The position numbers and the translations under genes were made by a program. Shown here one piece after another: positions 1 to 12,900 of a DNA stretch of 64,000 nt. Source of the DNA: Podocnemis expansa. Lineage: Eukaryota; Chordata; Testudines; Podocnemididae. Every line of letters starts with the position of its first letter. Positions within the stretch are counted from its first letter, which is position 1. Location of the stretch: positions 24,322,958 through 24,386,957 of the forward strand of contig ML681996.1 of NCBI GenBank assembly GCA_007922195.1, in the 5' to 3' direction. Under the pieces are notes generated by a model. The model worked only from the letters and a program-made list of their open reading frames with translations, made no database searches and was not told the origin of the DNA.

Positions 1-83
1 CCGCCCGCCGCGGCGCGCGCCGGCCCGCTCTGAGGCGCGCCGGCCTCCGGGCGCTTCACGGCCGGCTGGTTTCCTTACTCCTC
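1..83. other. GC-rich edge, possibly a neighbouring CpG island
   Basis: The first 60 bases are almost pure G/C with many CpG, then composition drops sharply. In human the gene after ZCCHC4 is ANAPC4, so this could be the fringe of its promoter island. Too short to prove. Confidence 0.3.
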
Positions 84-815
84 AGCTAAATGTTTTCATG
101 ATTTCTTTATCGCGTACGGGTGTGTGAGAGAAAATTTTCTTTTCTTTCCCCTCGTTATTATTCGCATGAGCTTTGGGGGGGAGAAAATTGTCTTTTTTTC
201 ATCGTTTATCGCATGAGGTTTAATGGGAGAAAATTTATCGCATGAGCTTTCGTGGGAGACGGTTTTCTCGTTTCCCGTTGTTTCGTTACCATCAGCTTCC
301 ATGGGAGAAAATTGTCTTTTTTTCATTATTTCTTTATCGCAGGAGTTTGCGTGGGAGAAAATTTTCTTTGTTTCCTTATCGCACAAGCTTTCGCGGGAGA
401 AAAATGTCTTTCCTTCTTTATATATCACACAAGGTTTTGTGGGAGAAAATTTTCTCTTTTTCCATTTTTTTTTATCATGAGCTTCCATGGGAGAGAATTT
501 TCTTTTCGTTATTATTTCTCTATCACATGAGTTTTCATAGGAGAAAATTTTCTTTTTTTCCTTATCGCACAAGCTTTCATGGGAGAAAATTTTCTTTCCT
601 TCTTTATTTAGTGCATGAGGTTTCATGGGAGAAAATTTTCTTTTTTTCCATTATTTCTTTACCATGCGCTTCCATGGGAGAAGATTTTCTTTTTTTCATA
701 ATTTCTTTATCGCATGAGCTTTCATGGGAGAAAAATTTCTTTTTTTCCTTATCGCACGAGCTTTCATGGGAGAAAATTTTCCTTCTTTCTTTCTTTATCG
801 CACAAGCTTTTATCG
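84..815. repeat. Higher-order minisatellite, 42-50 bp units
   Basis: About 15 units, each opening with a variant of GCATGAGCTTTCATGGGAGA followed by a T-rich tract ending in TTATCGC. From about 300 on, units recur in the length order 50-42-46-48/49, giving a four-unit period of about 187 bp. The core word equals the central part of the PLE-like terminal repeats found elsewhere in the window. The long open frames across it come from low stop density, not coding. Confidence 0.9.
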
Positions 816-817
816 CA

Positions 818-2440
818 TCATATCATCCCCTTCATAAATTTTTTCAGCCTCAATTTCGAGGCCAGCTAGGTTTCTTGCCCTCCATTCGTCTCCTTGGAAG
901 GCTATTCCAGAACTTTGCTCCTCTGATGGTTAGAAACCTACATCTAATTTCAAGACTAAACTTTACAGTAATTAGTTTATATCCATTTCTTCTTGTGTCC
1001 GCATGGGCACTGAACTTAAAAAATTCCTGTCCTTCCCTAGTATTTATCCCTCTAGTGTATTCATAGAGAGCAGTTTATCTGCTCTCAGCCTTCTTTTGGT
1101 TAGGATAAACAAGCCAAATTCTTTGAGTTTCCTCTAGGGCAGGTTTTCCATTCCACAAATCGTCCTAGTACAGGGGTCAGCAACCTTAGCAGATCCCTGT
1201 GCCAGCCCCTCCTCCTCAACTGTCAGGTAGTGCTGGTGGCTCCCTCCACAGAAATAAAAGCAGCAGCTGCCTGAAAATTTGGTGGCAGCCATGGTTGAAG
1301 ACTGGGGGGGGGGGGTTCTTCCCTGGCATGCCGCTGAAAGGAGCCACTCGCAGAAAGAAAATTCCTGGAGTGGAGCCGCTTGGCAGCATACCTCGGGAGA
1401 GGGGTCCCCAGGGACGCTATAGAAAGAAGCTGCCTGGAGTGGTTCTTGGGGGAGTCCCCAGGCATGCTGAAGAAAGAAGCTACCCAGAGTGACTCCTTGC
1501 TGGCTGCGCACCATGGAGAGAAGCTGTCCCAGGCATCTTATTTCCACACCATGCCTGGAACATGGGCATGGTGGGGACCCTTCATGCTCCAGCTGCCCCT
1601 GAAAGAAGCTGCCTGGAGTGCCTTTCTGTGGCAGGAACCACAATTTCTGTGGCATTGCAGAGGGTGCTGCTCCAAATGGGCTCTCATGCCTGTGTTGGTA
1701 CATGTGCCAGGGGTTGCCTACACCTGCCCTAGTAGCCATTGTCTGCACCTGTTTCAGTTTGAACTCAACTTTCTTAAAGATGGGGTCCAGAACTGCACAC
1801 AGTATTCCGGATAAGGTCTCAACAGGGCCTTGAATAATAGTACTAACACCTTCCTATCTCTACTGGAAGTCCCTCATCTGATGCACCCATGGACCATATT
1901 AGCTTTCTTCCTGGCCACATCACATGGGCAGCTCAGAGTCATCCTGTGATCAACCAGCACGCCTTGGTCCTTCTTCTCTCTTCCAACTTATACGTCTATT
2001 CCCAGCTTACAAGAAAAATTCTTATTAGTCTCTAAATACATGACCTTGCACTTTCCACTATGAAATTTCATCCTATTCCTAGTTCTCCAGTTTTTCCTTT
2101 ATGATATCCCGATCCTTCTCTGCATTGGCAGCACCTCCCAACTTTGTGTCATCTGCAAACTTTATTAGCACATTACCTCTTTTTGTGCCAAGGTCAGTAA
2201 TAAAAAGGTTAAATAATATTGGTCCCAGGACTGATCCTGAGGAACTCCACTAGTAACCTCCCTCCAGCCCAACAGTTCACCTTTCAGTATGACCCCTTAT
2301 AGTCTTCCCTTTAACTAGTTCCTTATCCACCTTTCAATTTTCATATTAATCCCATCTTTTCCAATTTTAACATAATTCACTCTGTCAAACTGTATCAAAT
2401 GCTGTACTAAAATCAACACAAGCTGCCTTGTTACCTTAGC
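818..2440 (-). mobile_element. CR1 LINE fragment, interrupted
   Basis: Minus-strand translation shows reverse-transcriptase words GVPQ (about 2240), FADDTKLGG (about 2140), KFHSGKCKVMYL (about 2060), and near 820-1130 the C-terminal TKRRLRADKL-like and WRARNLAGL-like words of CR1. Frameshifts and stops show it is dead. The piece at 1171-1726 is a later hAT insertion. The 3' end abuts the satellite at 84-815. Confidence 0.85.
1171..1726. mobile_element. Non-autonomous hAT element inside the CR1
   Basis: Left end CAGGGGTCAGCAACC, right end GGTTGCCTACACCTG (imperfect inverted repeats). Flanked by TCCTAGTA (1163-1170) and CCCTAGTA (1727-1734), an 8-bp duplication with one change. CR1 sequence resumes on both sides. 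The interior is a GC-rich series of related 60-70 bp segments with CCTGGAGTG words. No transposase. Confidence 0.8.
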
Positions 2441-3550
2441 TCTGTAGTGTAGCCCAAGTCTGAGCGAGTGGACTCTTGGGACTGAGAATAATCTGGAATG
2501 TGTGTTGTGGTGTGAGTGACCATTTATTTTATTTTATTTGTCTGAGGTGGAAAGATAGTGCAACACTCTGCTGTGGCTATAATGGCAGCTGGCACTAAGT
2601 ATTTTTTTTTTATCTATTGATTAGGTGATCAAATTGTCCTAGGTGTAATATTTATTTGCAAGAGATTTTTATGGAAATTATGTCCCAGGTAGTAGATGAG
2701 TTGGAGCCCACTCTTCACCACTGGATAGAAGGAAGCTGATTTAAGCTACAATGTAATTTAATTGTTTATCAAGCTGTTATTTTCTTCTTGTTCCTGGACA
2801 GTATTCTCTGTGTTCACTAGGTCAAGGAATTAGAGTGAAAGAGAAACACTGTGGCAGGAAAATTACTTTTTGATAACCATCTCTTTTTAAGGTCTGAGCA
2901 TTCAGAATCAGGTATCTGTCTGCTTTATAAACTTAAACACTCTCTAACTCAACCTAGCATCCAAATTTGTTATATTCATGCCTAGCACAGCATCAAGCAT
3001 AATATATATGAGTTTCCTTGAACTCCAGACTAATCACTACTGCCAAACAAGGTTACATATTTAAGTTCAGTTATTTAAAAAATGCCCTTAAAAAAATCAC
3101 AAGAGGCACTTGTTTGAGATTTATAGCACAGGTCATAGAAATCCCTAAACTAGATGAACACAATGATCCCCAATTGTACAATCTATAAATTTGTTGTCAA
3201 GTTTATCACTGAATTCCTAAAAATCTTTTAAGTTAGTGAGGAATATCCTCTGTATTTTTGTTGCCTATGCATTCTGCCATGTCTCCACTATGGCTAAAAT
3301 TTAAAAAACCTAAAGTATCTAGTTATCTTGACATTGTAATGCACTGGTCTCAATTAATGCAATGATACAATCAATGAACAACTAGATAAACAACAAAAGC
3401 CTGATTTGACACAGGCAGATGGCCATGGTGGATGGTATTGAAGGAGCCTAAGAGCTAAGAACTGTATTTGAAAAAAGGACAAAAATCTGTTTCTTGTTTT
3501 TGAGGTCAATACCAAGTTAGCTGAAAGCTATTAAAATCCTCTCACTTTAA
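2441..3550. other. Intergenic, no feature recognised
   Basis: AT-rich DNA between the CR1 fragment and the ZCCHC4 3' end. I see no gene, RNA or transposon here. Confidence 0.6.
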
Positions 3551-3583
3551 TTTATTAATCCTAATAGTATTCCACTTTTTATT
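3551..3583 (-). terminator. Candidate ZCCHC4 poly(A) signals
   Basis: Two AATAAA hexamers on the minus strand, at 3578-3583 and 3551-3556, lie about 240-275 nt after the stop. They would give a short 3' UTR. Only the hexamers are seen; use is inferred. Confidence 0.4.
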
Positions 3584-3824
3584 TTAGCACACAGATGGTT
3601 TAGAGTGTATAAACTGATTTCTGTTTCTCATTTTAAAATATTTCAAATTTAAAGAACAACTTATATAGCAGTTTTGTTCTACTGTCATCAAAGTTCTAAG
3701 GAAATATTACAAGATACAGTAATTTTTAATTCAACTGGATTTTATCTGAAAGATCATTAACGTTTACAGAAAATAGAAGCAAAAGTTGGCAGTAAAATCC
3801 TTCACAGTTTGAGGTAACTGGGCA

Positions 3825-3960
3825 TTAACAAACAGGAATGTTTTTCTTCTTCTTTTTCTTGTTCTTTATTATTTTCCTTGAGAATGTAGCATGCTTCACA
3901 TATGGTCTTTTAATGGCACCTATTTTCATCTTCTTCTTCAACCTCCGCTTTCTATTGGCT
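3825..3960 (-). CDS. ZCCHC4: ZCCHC4 exon 13 (basic C-terminus and stop)
   Basis: 46 codons including TAA. Encodes [19 protein letters not shown] and then [14 protein letters not shown]. Very lysine-rich, probably a nucleolar or RNA-binding tail (inference). Separated from exon 12 by a 3-kb intron. Confidence 0.9.
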
Positions 3961-6900
3961 CTGGAAAACAAGGAGGGAGATAAACACATTACTACTGTAC
4001 ACACTAACAGAGTACAATGAACTGTAAATTTTAATAAAAAATACATGAATATAAATTAGAAGACTGGACTGTCCAAGACCAAAAATTCAGAAGTATAGTC
4101 ACAAAGACAATGAGTAAAGAAAACGTTCTTTGCAACTGAATGTGTGAAATTCTAATTAATCTCCCCAGAGATAAGTTAATCCATTTTTAACTCCCACATT
4201 GACACAGGACCATATTATTTTGCATTTACAAATGTTCGTTTTGTATTACAATTTTAGCCTCAAATGCTTTAAAAACTTCTAAAAGTATATATATGATCAC
4301 AGTTAAAATAGAAAACATGGCAATTGTTGACATTACATGTTCAACATACTACGCAACTCACTGTTATTGAAGAACTGGTGCAAAGTTTAACAAATATAAG
4401 AATCTGTACACAATACAGGAATTAAAATCTAAATTAACAAGTGGATTCTCTTCCATTGTAATGGAATGGGAATGCTATCTACGGAACACATCATCAACTA
4501 AAACTATACAATCTTTGTACTAACAGCTAAATTATTTGTCGATCATTAAATTAATTAGCAAAAGAAGCTCATGTTGATCCAATAATCCAATTCAGTAGAA
4601 ATATATAGTGAATAATAAAAAACAATCATCTGTATGGACTAAAGTATTCCAGTAAGGCATATGTCCCTGATCTGACTAAAACATACAGGCATGCAAAGAT
4701 TCTTGGAAAAAGTAAGATTACCCTTATTTTCACATAGATTTTACTACTTTGAGGAAAATATTTTAGGAAAAAATTATGAATAAGGATTTCCCTGCATTTT
4801 GGTTTTATATTACTCCATAATTAGAGTTATTGGAAAACAGAAATACCAGGCTAAGCCTTGCAGTGATAACAGACAGCAAATTAGAAATGAGCTTACAATA
4901 TGATATGGACGCAAAACACTAACAGTTTTTGGCTGTACATACAGACATCGTCTACTCACAACCATAATTTCTGCCATCTCACCTATGAAAAGGAAAGGTG
5001 ACCACAACCCACTGAGATATGCATACGCCTTATTGAACTAGAGTAACCACATGACCTTACTATTGTCATCCTGGTTCTTCTTGGGTAGGACAAAAAGAGA
5101 TCTAAAAATTTCCAGTAATTGTGGTTCTTACAGCATGGATCCATGTGGACAAAGCATCTCTATGGATATGCCTACACTAGAGGCTTAAGTCGACTCTCTG
5201 GCTATATCTGGATTTCATGAAGTCGACTTAACACAATGTACCCATTAAAGTCAACTTAATGAAGTTGACTTAAGCCAGGGGACTCATTTAAAGTTGATTA
5301 AGTCGACTTTAAATGGGTCCCCTGGCTTAAGTTGACTTAAACAAATAGGGCCTCACTAAGTCAACTTAATAAAATTGACTTTAAGTTAACATTATTATGT
5401 CGACTTACCTGAGCCCTGTAGCATAGACACAGCCTAAGTGTTTAGGAACCTCCTATACACAAAATCCTATCCTCTTGGGCAGCTGATGTCCAGTGGAGCT
5501 ATCCAGTTAGAGCCCCTCACCCAAATGCGTAAAAGCAGCACAATACCAACTGCTACTCAGTTCCTTCTAACATTCATGGCAGTGAGATGGAACAAGTTCC
5601 AAAGGGGTAGCTGTGTTAGTCTACTTCGGCAAAAGCAGCAAGGAGTCCTGTGGCACTTAAAGACTGACAAATTTATTTATTGCATGAGCTTAAGTGGGAG
5701 AAAATCCCACTAAATCAGATTTTCCTCCCATTCTGTAAGTTCCCCCATCTTCAAAGCATCTGACGAAGTGGGATTTTCTCCCACGAAAGCTCAGACAATA
5801 AATAAATTTGTTAGTCTTTAAGTGCCACAGGACTCCTTGTTTGTTGAGCTGGAACAGTGTCCTTGCAACTATATCTTCTGTTACTGTTATTTCTTGTTAG
5901 TTCTAGCTAGTGTTATTTAGTCCATGTTGGCAAATTAAAATCTTATTTTCCCAGTTTTAGTAGTTACCCTGGTGCTGAGGCACTGACTAGGACTGAGTCT
6001 AAGTTTCTAGACTTACAAACTTGTCTGGTCTATGAGGCAGCTATGCTGTTCAATAATGGGCATGTTAAAGTGCCTTTATTTCCTTGGAGAGAGGTTTTTG
6101 CATGGAATATGCTCAAAATGCATCTTTTCCAAAGCATAGCCGAAAAAAGCACACTTATTTAAAATGGTTTTTGTTAGCATGCTGACTCTGAAGCTCTCTG
6201 GGAAAAACTTCCTACCTCTTCTCAGAAGTCACATTTCTACTCTGAGCTGAGGGTGCGATTTCAAGTTTGAAGAGACATATGCTAACTCTGAACAAGCTAG
6301 TGCACTAAAGTCAAAATGTAGCTGTGGCACTGTGAGCAACTAACTGTCCCCAATACATGCCTAGAATCTCCCATAGGCACATATTTTTAGGGAGCTAAAT
6401 CAGAGTCAGGGCAGACATATCTCTATGAGCTGGGAATTACATCTTCAGCTCAAAGTGTGAAGAGTTAAGCCCACTCAGCCAGTGCTCTGGCTATGCAAGA
6501 CATTATGCAAAAGTTACAGATCTCCTAAACTTCTTCAAGACCCAACACTTTATCAAAGCAGGTGGAGCCATGTCTCTAATCCCCCACCAGTCACAAAAGG
6601 TCCATCAGCCAAACAGACTGAATGAAGGGCTCAAGGGCAGGGTGTATGTGTGGCTCCAGTGGAGACAGGTAGCCAAAATATCATCCTGTATCCATGCCGC
6701 AATGTGAATCGACACTTGAAGTAGTAGTAGTATCTTGTTTTTACAAACAAGAAACTGAGACAGGGTTAAATGATTTGGCCAAAGTTACAAAGGACACAGG
6801 CAACAAACAGCACGTGAAATGGAAAAATCCTCAAAACTTCTTCAAATTATTCACCATCACACACAATTTGCAGCTACTGAACAACTGTCTCCCTACTTCC

Positions 6901-9900
6901 ATCAAATAATTTTCATGAAATAATAGTCTCATCCCACAACTGAGAGGTATTTCCAATAAATATTCATGTAGTGTTTAACTTACTGGCAAGCTCTCTGAGT
7001 CAGAGAGAGATTAGGACAAGCGCTGCGTTTGTGACCTGCCTCACCACAAATAAAGCAGCCAGCTTCAGCACTCTCACAAGCATGACCCTGAAGAGCACAG
7101 CGATTGCAAGTGTTGCAGTGAATCCAAGCTGCAAAACAAGTAACAGAGATTTATGGTTTTGAAACGACTCACAAACTTATGTATCAAAATTTAAATACGA
7201 CTCTAACACCAAGAAGTTTACAGATTGCTTGCAATTAAAAAAGGTTACTTCAGCCAGTACATTTAGGTTCTATTTCACCAGCCATATTTTTTTTCACTAA
7301 ATGGGGGGTGGGGGGTGGTAGAGACCAGGGACTTCCCCATTAATTCACTGCTTTGCTTTTAATAACTTTAATAAATTGATAAAAGTGTTCTGATGTAGTA
7401 GCACTACATTGTACTAGAAGATCATCACAGGAATGTCAGTCCTAGGGTAAAAACAAACAAGGACTCCTCTGACACTTAAAAACTAAGAAATTTATTTATT
7501 GCATGAGCTTTCGTGGGAGAAAATCCACTTCATTAGATGCTTTGAAGACACAGGACTCCTTGTCTGTTTTACTGAACTAGACTAACATGGCTCCTTTGGA
7601 ACTTAGTCCTAGGGTATGTCTACACCCACAGCAGCACATCAGCACTGTTGGATTGATTCTGCAGTAATCGATGGAGTGGCAGTGGAAACCCGCTCAATCA
7701 ATCCCAGTGAATCGGTTTTGCAGGACTGATTGAGAGGCAGTGGAGAGCCACCTGGAACTATTGATAAGCAGCTTTGGCTCTATGCACAGACAGCTCCAAA
7801 TCAGAGTTACTGAGTTGCCTGAAATTATAATGGGATCCCCTCCTAACACCAGGTGTTTTAAAAACCATCTGTGTGTTTCTAGAATTCAGTTAAGAAATCT
7901 ATACAAGAATTTCTTCATGATTCTAAAATAAACATGAATCAAATTATTTTCGTTCTTTTACAACAAAAAGAAAAGGAATTTATTGTGCCTTGATACAACA
8001 ACAAAAGCTATCCCATTTCTGTGCAGCTGACATCAACCTGCACATGCTGAATTCTGGGAGCTGTGTTTGGAAGTTATTTGGTATTTTTGCATCAAATTAC
8101 TGAGTCTTATAGTTTGCTATTCTGATTTCCAGTTTTTCTTTTGACTTTCTGTGGACCATAACTTATATATTAAGTGTATTTATATTACTTAGAAAAATAA
8201 ATAGTTTCTATACTTACAGGGTTTTACACATTTTTTGCAAAGAAAGCAATGATTCCATCGCCTTCCATCCTACCAAAAAGATTTGGTAAGTAATTTGTTA
8301 ATTTTAAACAAAAATATTTTCAAACATTACTAATTAAATATCATTACTGTATTTACTATACTTTTTAAACTGTATTCCCAATCTTCCTGGCATGCATCAC
8401 TGAAATATACCAAATATATTGCATATGCATAGGTGGCACACACAGATACCCTGAAAACACTGATCCTGAATATTCTTTGCTAACTGTCAGCAGAACAGCT
8501 GTGTTAAGGGGTAGGAAAACAAAGGAAAAATGATACATGGCAGCATACTATTGATGAATGGGGTCATTAAGGTAAAGAACAGATGTGTAAGTCTGTAATG
8601 ACCTTTTCCAACCCAAATTAATCAGGAAATTGACACAGACAATCCCACAGGGCCGGATCAACAGTCAAATCAATAGAAAGACTCTCATACTAAACTCCCT
8701 GCCACAAAAACTACAGCCAATATTAATATCAGAAGAGATTTATACTAAGGCAATAGTATGCAACTACATCACTTTAAATTACTAAAATTTCTTTCCAGAA
8801 AAATACTTACTTTTGATGTACATGAATTACAGCTCTTACAGTGCTGATTCCCCGAACTAACATATCGCTGACACACAGAGCAAAACCTGAAAAAAGCAAT
8901 TACCAAAAATATTGGCCAGCTGTTTGCTCAAAGAACCTTATTAATAAAACAATTCAACAAATATAGTTACATAAGGGATGCAGATTTAGTTTGATACATC
9001 TAACTATGGAATAGTCAACCAGTGTTTTTTTAAAAATTGGCTGCAGTCACATAAGCATATACTATTATCTTACCTGTAACCCTCTTCCACAGGAAGTACT
9101 ATCTTACTTGGGGAAATGTTGGTGAAAATACGAACAGGAGACTGTTTACGACCTGTCTTTCCATGTTTGTAAAGTGCATGATTATCATAGTCAACCTAGA
9201 AAATAGAGGCACACGAAGAACAAATTAATTAAAAGTATCGTTAAACTTCCTGCCAAGTTCTGTGCTGAATAAGAAATTACAGTGGTATTTAGCATGTTTA
9301 TTCTCATTCTACACCTTCCCAAAAAGTTCTTGTTTCTAAGAGTCAGACTCCATCTCCTGTGCAAACAAAATAGCAAAATTAGATTATAAACTTTATAAGA
9401 GGTTAGGTCACCATTCTGGAAATTATACTACTGAAAGAGACTTTAGGAGAGGGGTTCCTGCCCTTTAATCTAGTCCATCTTTTCTTTTTATTCTCCTTTT
9501 GCCATGAAGAACTACTGTCATTTTTACAGTTTCCATGTAGGGGAGAAGTCTCCTTAGTTAAAATAATCCATTACATAAAGGAAAACTGCATTCAGTTTGC
9601 TCAGCCTGGCACTGTGACAGTTCACAGACTAAGAAGCATTTCTCAACTTTACAGGAAAGGGTTTTAATTACAATGACTATTTCTGAGCCTACTGCTGGAA
9701 ATCAAAACCTTGCTGCAGAAACTGTCATCTTGGAAAACAAACAAGGAGTCTAGTCTTTAAAAGTGTCACCAGCCTCTGTGTTTGTTTACTGAACCAGACT
9801 AACATGACTACCCCTTTGGAACTTGTCATCTTGGACACTACCAAAATTAGAGAGCCAAAAATGTAAGCCAGTTTCCAAAATGCTTTAACTATTAACCTCT

Positions 9901-12900
9901 ATAACATATATTAATAATATTTAAAAATACTAACTCCTCTACTCATATTGTTCTACACAGCTTATCAAAGATAACACCGATACAAATATGGCACGTATAT
10001 CTCAGGTACAGAAACATGACAGATGATGTGGGTGTTCACTCTGCTGTGCAATGAGGTATGAAGCTGAAGGCAAATTGTTTTATGCACAGAAGTATTTTAG
10101 TTACCCCCACTCCAGCTCATTTTCTAATTTCTGTATATGTAGTGTAAATTAAATGCATTAATTAGATTTGGTCATACCTGGTAATCCAACATACTGAAGC
10201 TCGGGAAAAATTCAAGAATGCGAGACTCAAAAAAGTATGGAAATATCCAAAAAATTGGCAATTCTTTGTTACTGAGATCTAATAATAAAAAGATTGAAAT
10301 ATATAAAGATTCAGAGGAAAGCAGAATACAATGCATGAAATTTACTAATATCTCTGTATTCAGAGCAATTATTATACATGACGATGGCTCACACAGATTC
10401 AATTACATTATGAAGGCAGAATGTTGGCCAGTCCAGCTCCTACCTGTAAATTCCTCTAAGCAGTTAACTTCCATCTAGCCAACCATCAATGATAGGTAAA
10501 AGTAACATTGGTTTAATGTCTCAACCACCAGACAAACAGAAGAAATGCAAATTTGTGTGCACTCACCTGAAGAGTCACACACAGTTTTAAATAGTAATTT
10601 ATTATTACAAGATGAAGTCATCAACTATAATACACACCTTCCTCTTGTGCATCTCTCCATGTTGCAATCAGTTTTTCGAAACTAAAAGCCAGGGGTTCCA
10701 CCAATCCTCCAAAGGGAGGATCAGTCACCAGTATGACTCCTTCACCCTTCTCTTGCTGCAAGAATTTTCTACAGATTTCATGTGCAGCCTGCAAGAGATA
10801 CAGGTTCCCAAAATAAAGACTCAAAAGATCTAAAGACAGCACTGGACATTTAAAAAAAAGTTTAAATGATCTGTTTCCTTGTAAAAGCCTGAAGATTAAT
10901 ACTACCTTTTAATTTTTAAGTTAATTTTATGTTTGGGAAAACTGCTAGAGAGCACTAATAACAAATCCTTTAGTCTTAGGACAGATGTAGCAAAGACAGA
11001 AATATTTTGAGGTTCCAGCACTGCCTTTCTTGTGTCCTAACCCTGGCCTGGAGGGATGGAGGCAGGTAGGAGTGAGAGAGAGACCTTTCAACACTTGCTC
11101 TTCTCCTTTGGCTTGCAGTTAGTGCTTACCGTGACAGCAGATGGAGAGTAACCATCCCACTGGGAATTAGGATTAAATCCCTAGTTCATTCCTCATCATT
11201 ACCAAACCTATTATGTTCAGAAACCAATAATCCATTCTAGAGCTGAATTTCCACTGATAACCTAGATGTGAAAAGTTAGACTTCTACCACCAACCCAATC
11301 AATCATGTACTGTTTTACCCCTACATTCAAGTCTCTTTGTGGAAAAAAATATTTATATTAGCTTCCATTTAAAGAAAAAATGTGGTGGTTTAACTGCTTC
11401 TAATGATTTATTGTATTATGCATACCATTCTATAGTGCCAGTCACTGTAGAAACTGACCAGAAATATAAAAAGTTAAAACTACAAAGGAGTGCAGCTATC
11501 CCTAATCGACTTTTATTTTCAAAAAGTGAGATATGGTAATACCTACATGATAAAGGATTGGATCTGAACAAATAAAGCAAGGAAATTCAAAACTAAGCTT
11601 TTAGATCATCCTCATTTATTATGGGCCTGAAACCTTGACTGCTTAGTTTCATTCCTGAAATGTAGTTTTATTCATTTCTGAATAAATATTTTGAGTCAAA
11701 GCAACAGTTTACAGTGCAAAAACTTGAGACTTAGGTGTATCTGAAGTACCAGCAGCCTCAAAGGTGATTAATATTTTTTTGTAAAATTACTTGGACAAAG
11801 TAATACCTGGCTTGTACAACCTCAAATTTGCAGATTATATTACAGAATGGTTCTACTCTGAAAAGCGACTATAAATATGGCATTAGGGGGTTGAGTGACA
11901 GGGTGCCTGCCCCTCATTGGTCTGGAAAGAGTTAAGAGGGCCCTTGGAGAAGTTGCAGGAGAAGCAGCTGATAGGGAGGGGCTGTGTGGCAACCGCTCAG
12001 GGCCCAGGAGGCCAGTATATAAGGGAGTGGCAGAGCAGAGCAAGGACAATGTCTCCCAGGAGCTTGAAGGAGATGGACTGTCAGCACCCTGGAAAGACCA
12101 GTAGCTGGCTGCTGGGACTCATCAGAGCCAAAGGCCCTGAAGCAAAGCCACAGAAGGTACTGGGGCTGTGGAGAAGTGACCTAGGGAAATTGACAGAGGA
12201 GTTGTGGCAGAGCTTCAGCAAAAGACAGACACACACGTAGGGTCCCTGAATGAGACCCAGAGTAGTGAGTGGGTCTGGATCCCCTCTGCACACCTGACTG
12301 CCATAGGACTGACAGCAGGACAGTGGTGACCACAGCTGGAGGTGGCTAGAATGGACTGCAGAATCCCCTGAAGTGGGGCAAGAACTGGTGCTAGACCAGA
12401 GAGCTAACTCTTGAGGAGAGTCCAGCGGAGACAGGACTGAGTGCAAGACACTGTGGCAGAAGCATCTATCTGACGGAGAGCTGATTCCCAACATAGCCAG
12501 CAGGAGGTAATGAAACAGCGAGACAGACCGTGTTACAGGCTGCATGTTCCTCTACAATTTCCAGATCAAAAGTGCTCAGTATTTCATTTATTGAAGATTT
12601 TTTTAATCACTGTCATGGCTATATATTTGTCCTCATTTCAGGTGTTTGAGATATTTCGATCTTGCACATCTGTGTATGAAATCCTGCCCTCAGTGGACCA
12701 GTGTAACCCCACTGTCTTCAGTGAGAATTTAATAAACAATTCTGTCAGTGATTCACCAGATGGAAGCTTGTGCCCTCTTTCACTGTGTTGGATCTCCAAG
12801 ACTGACTGGAGTAAAAAGCAGTGGCCACAAGACATAAAGGGCAGGGCCATCTTTAAAAAGTCATTTCTCGATAGAGGAGCCTCATTTCAAGCTAACAGAA

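Larger units (their letters stand above)
3961..6983. other. ZCCHC4 intron 12
   Basis: 3-kb intron. Holds a palindrome-rich MITE (5165-5428) and a fold-back PLE-like repeat (5595-5850); the rest is AT-rich and unassigned. Confidence 0.7.

Noticed and set aside
84..815. CRISPR-like array of repeats and spacers
   Set aside because: The spacer parts are themselves repeated and diverged, units vary in length, and the host is a vertebrate.
242..1066. A 274-codon open frame across the satellite
   Set aside because: It reads through tandem repeats and the dead CR1; low stop density in T-rich units explains it, and no protein family is recognised.
5595..5850. Reading the PLE-like repeat as a tRNA-derived SINE
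   Set aside because: No A or B box is present, while the linked GIY-YIG remnant at 19699 and the hammerhead layout favour a PLE terminal repeat.
10218..10478. 86-codon plus-strand open frame
   Set aside because: It is antisense to ZCCHC4 exon 8, whose minus-strand protein is clearly conserved.
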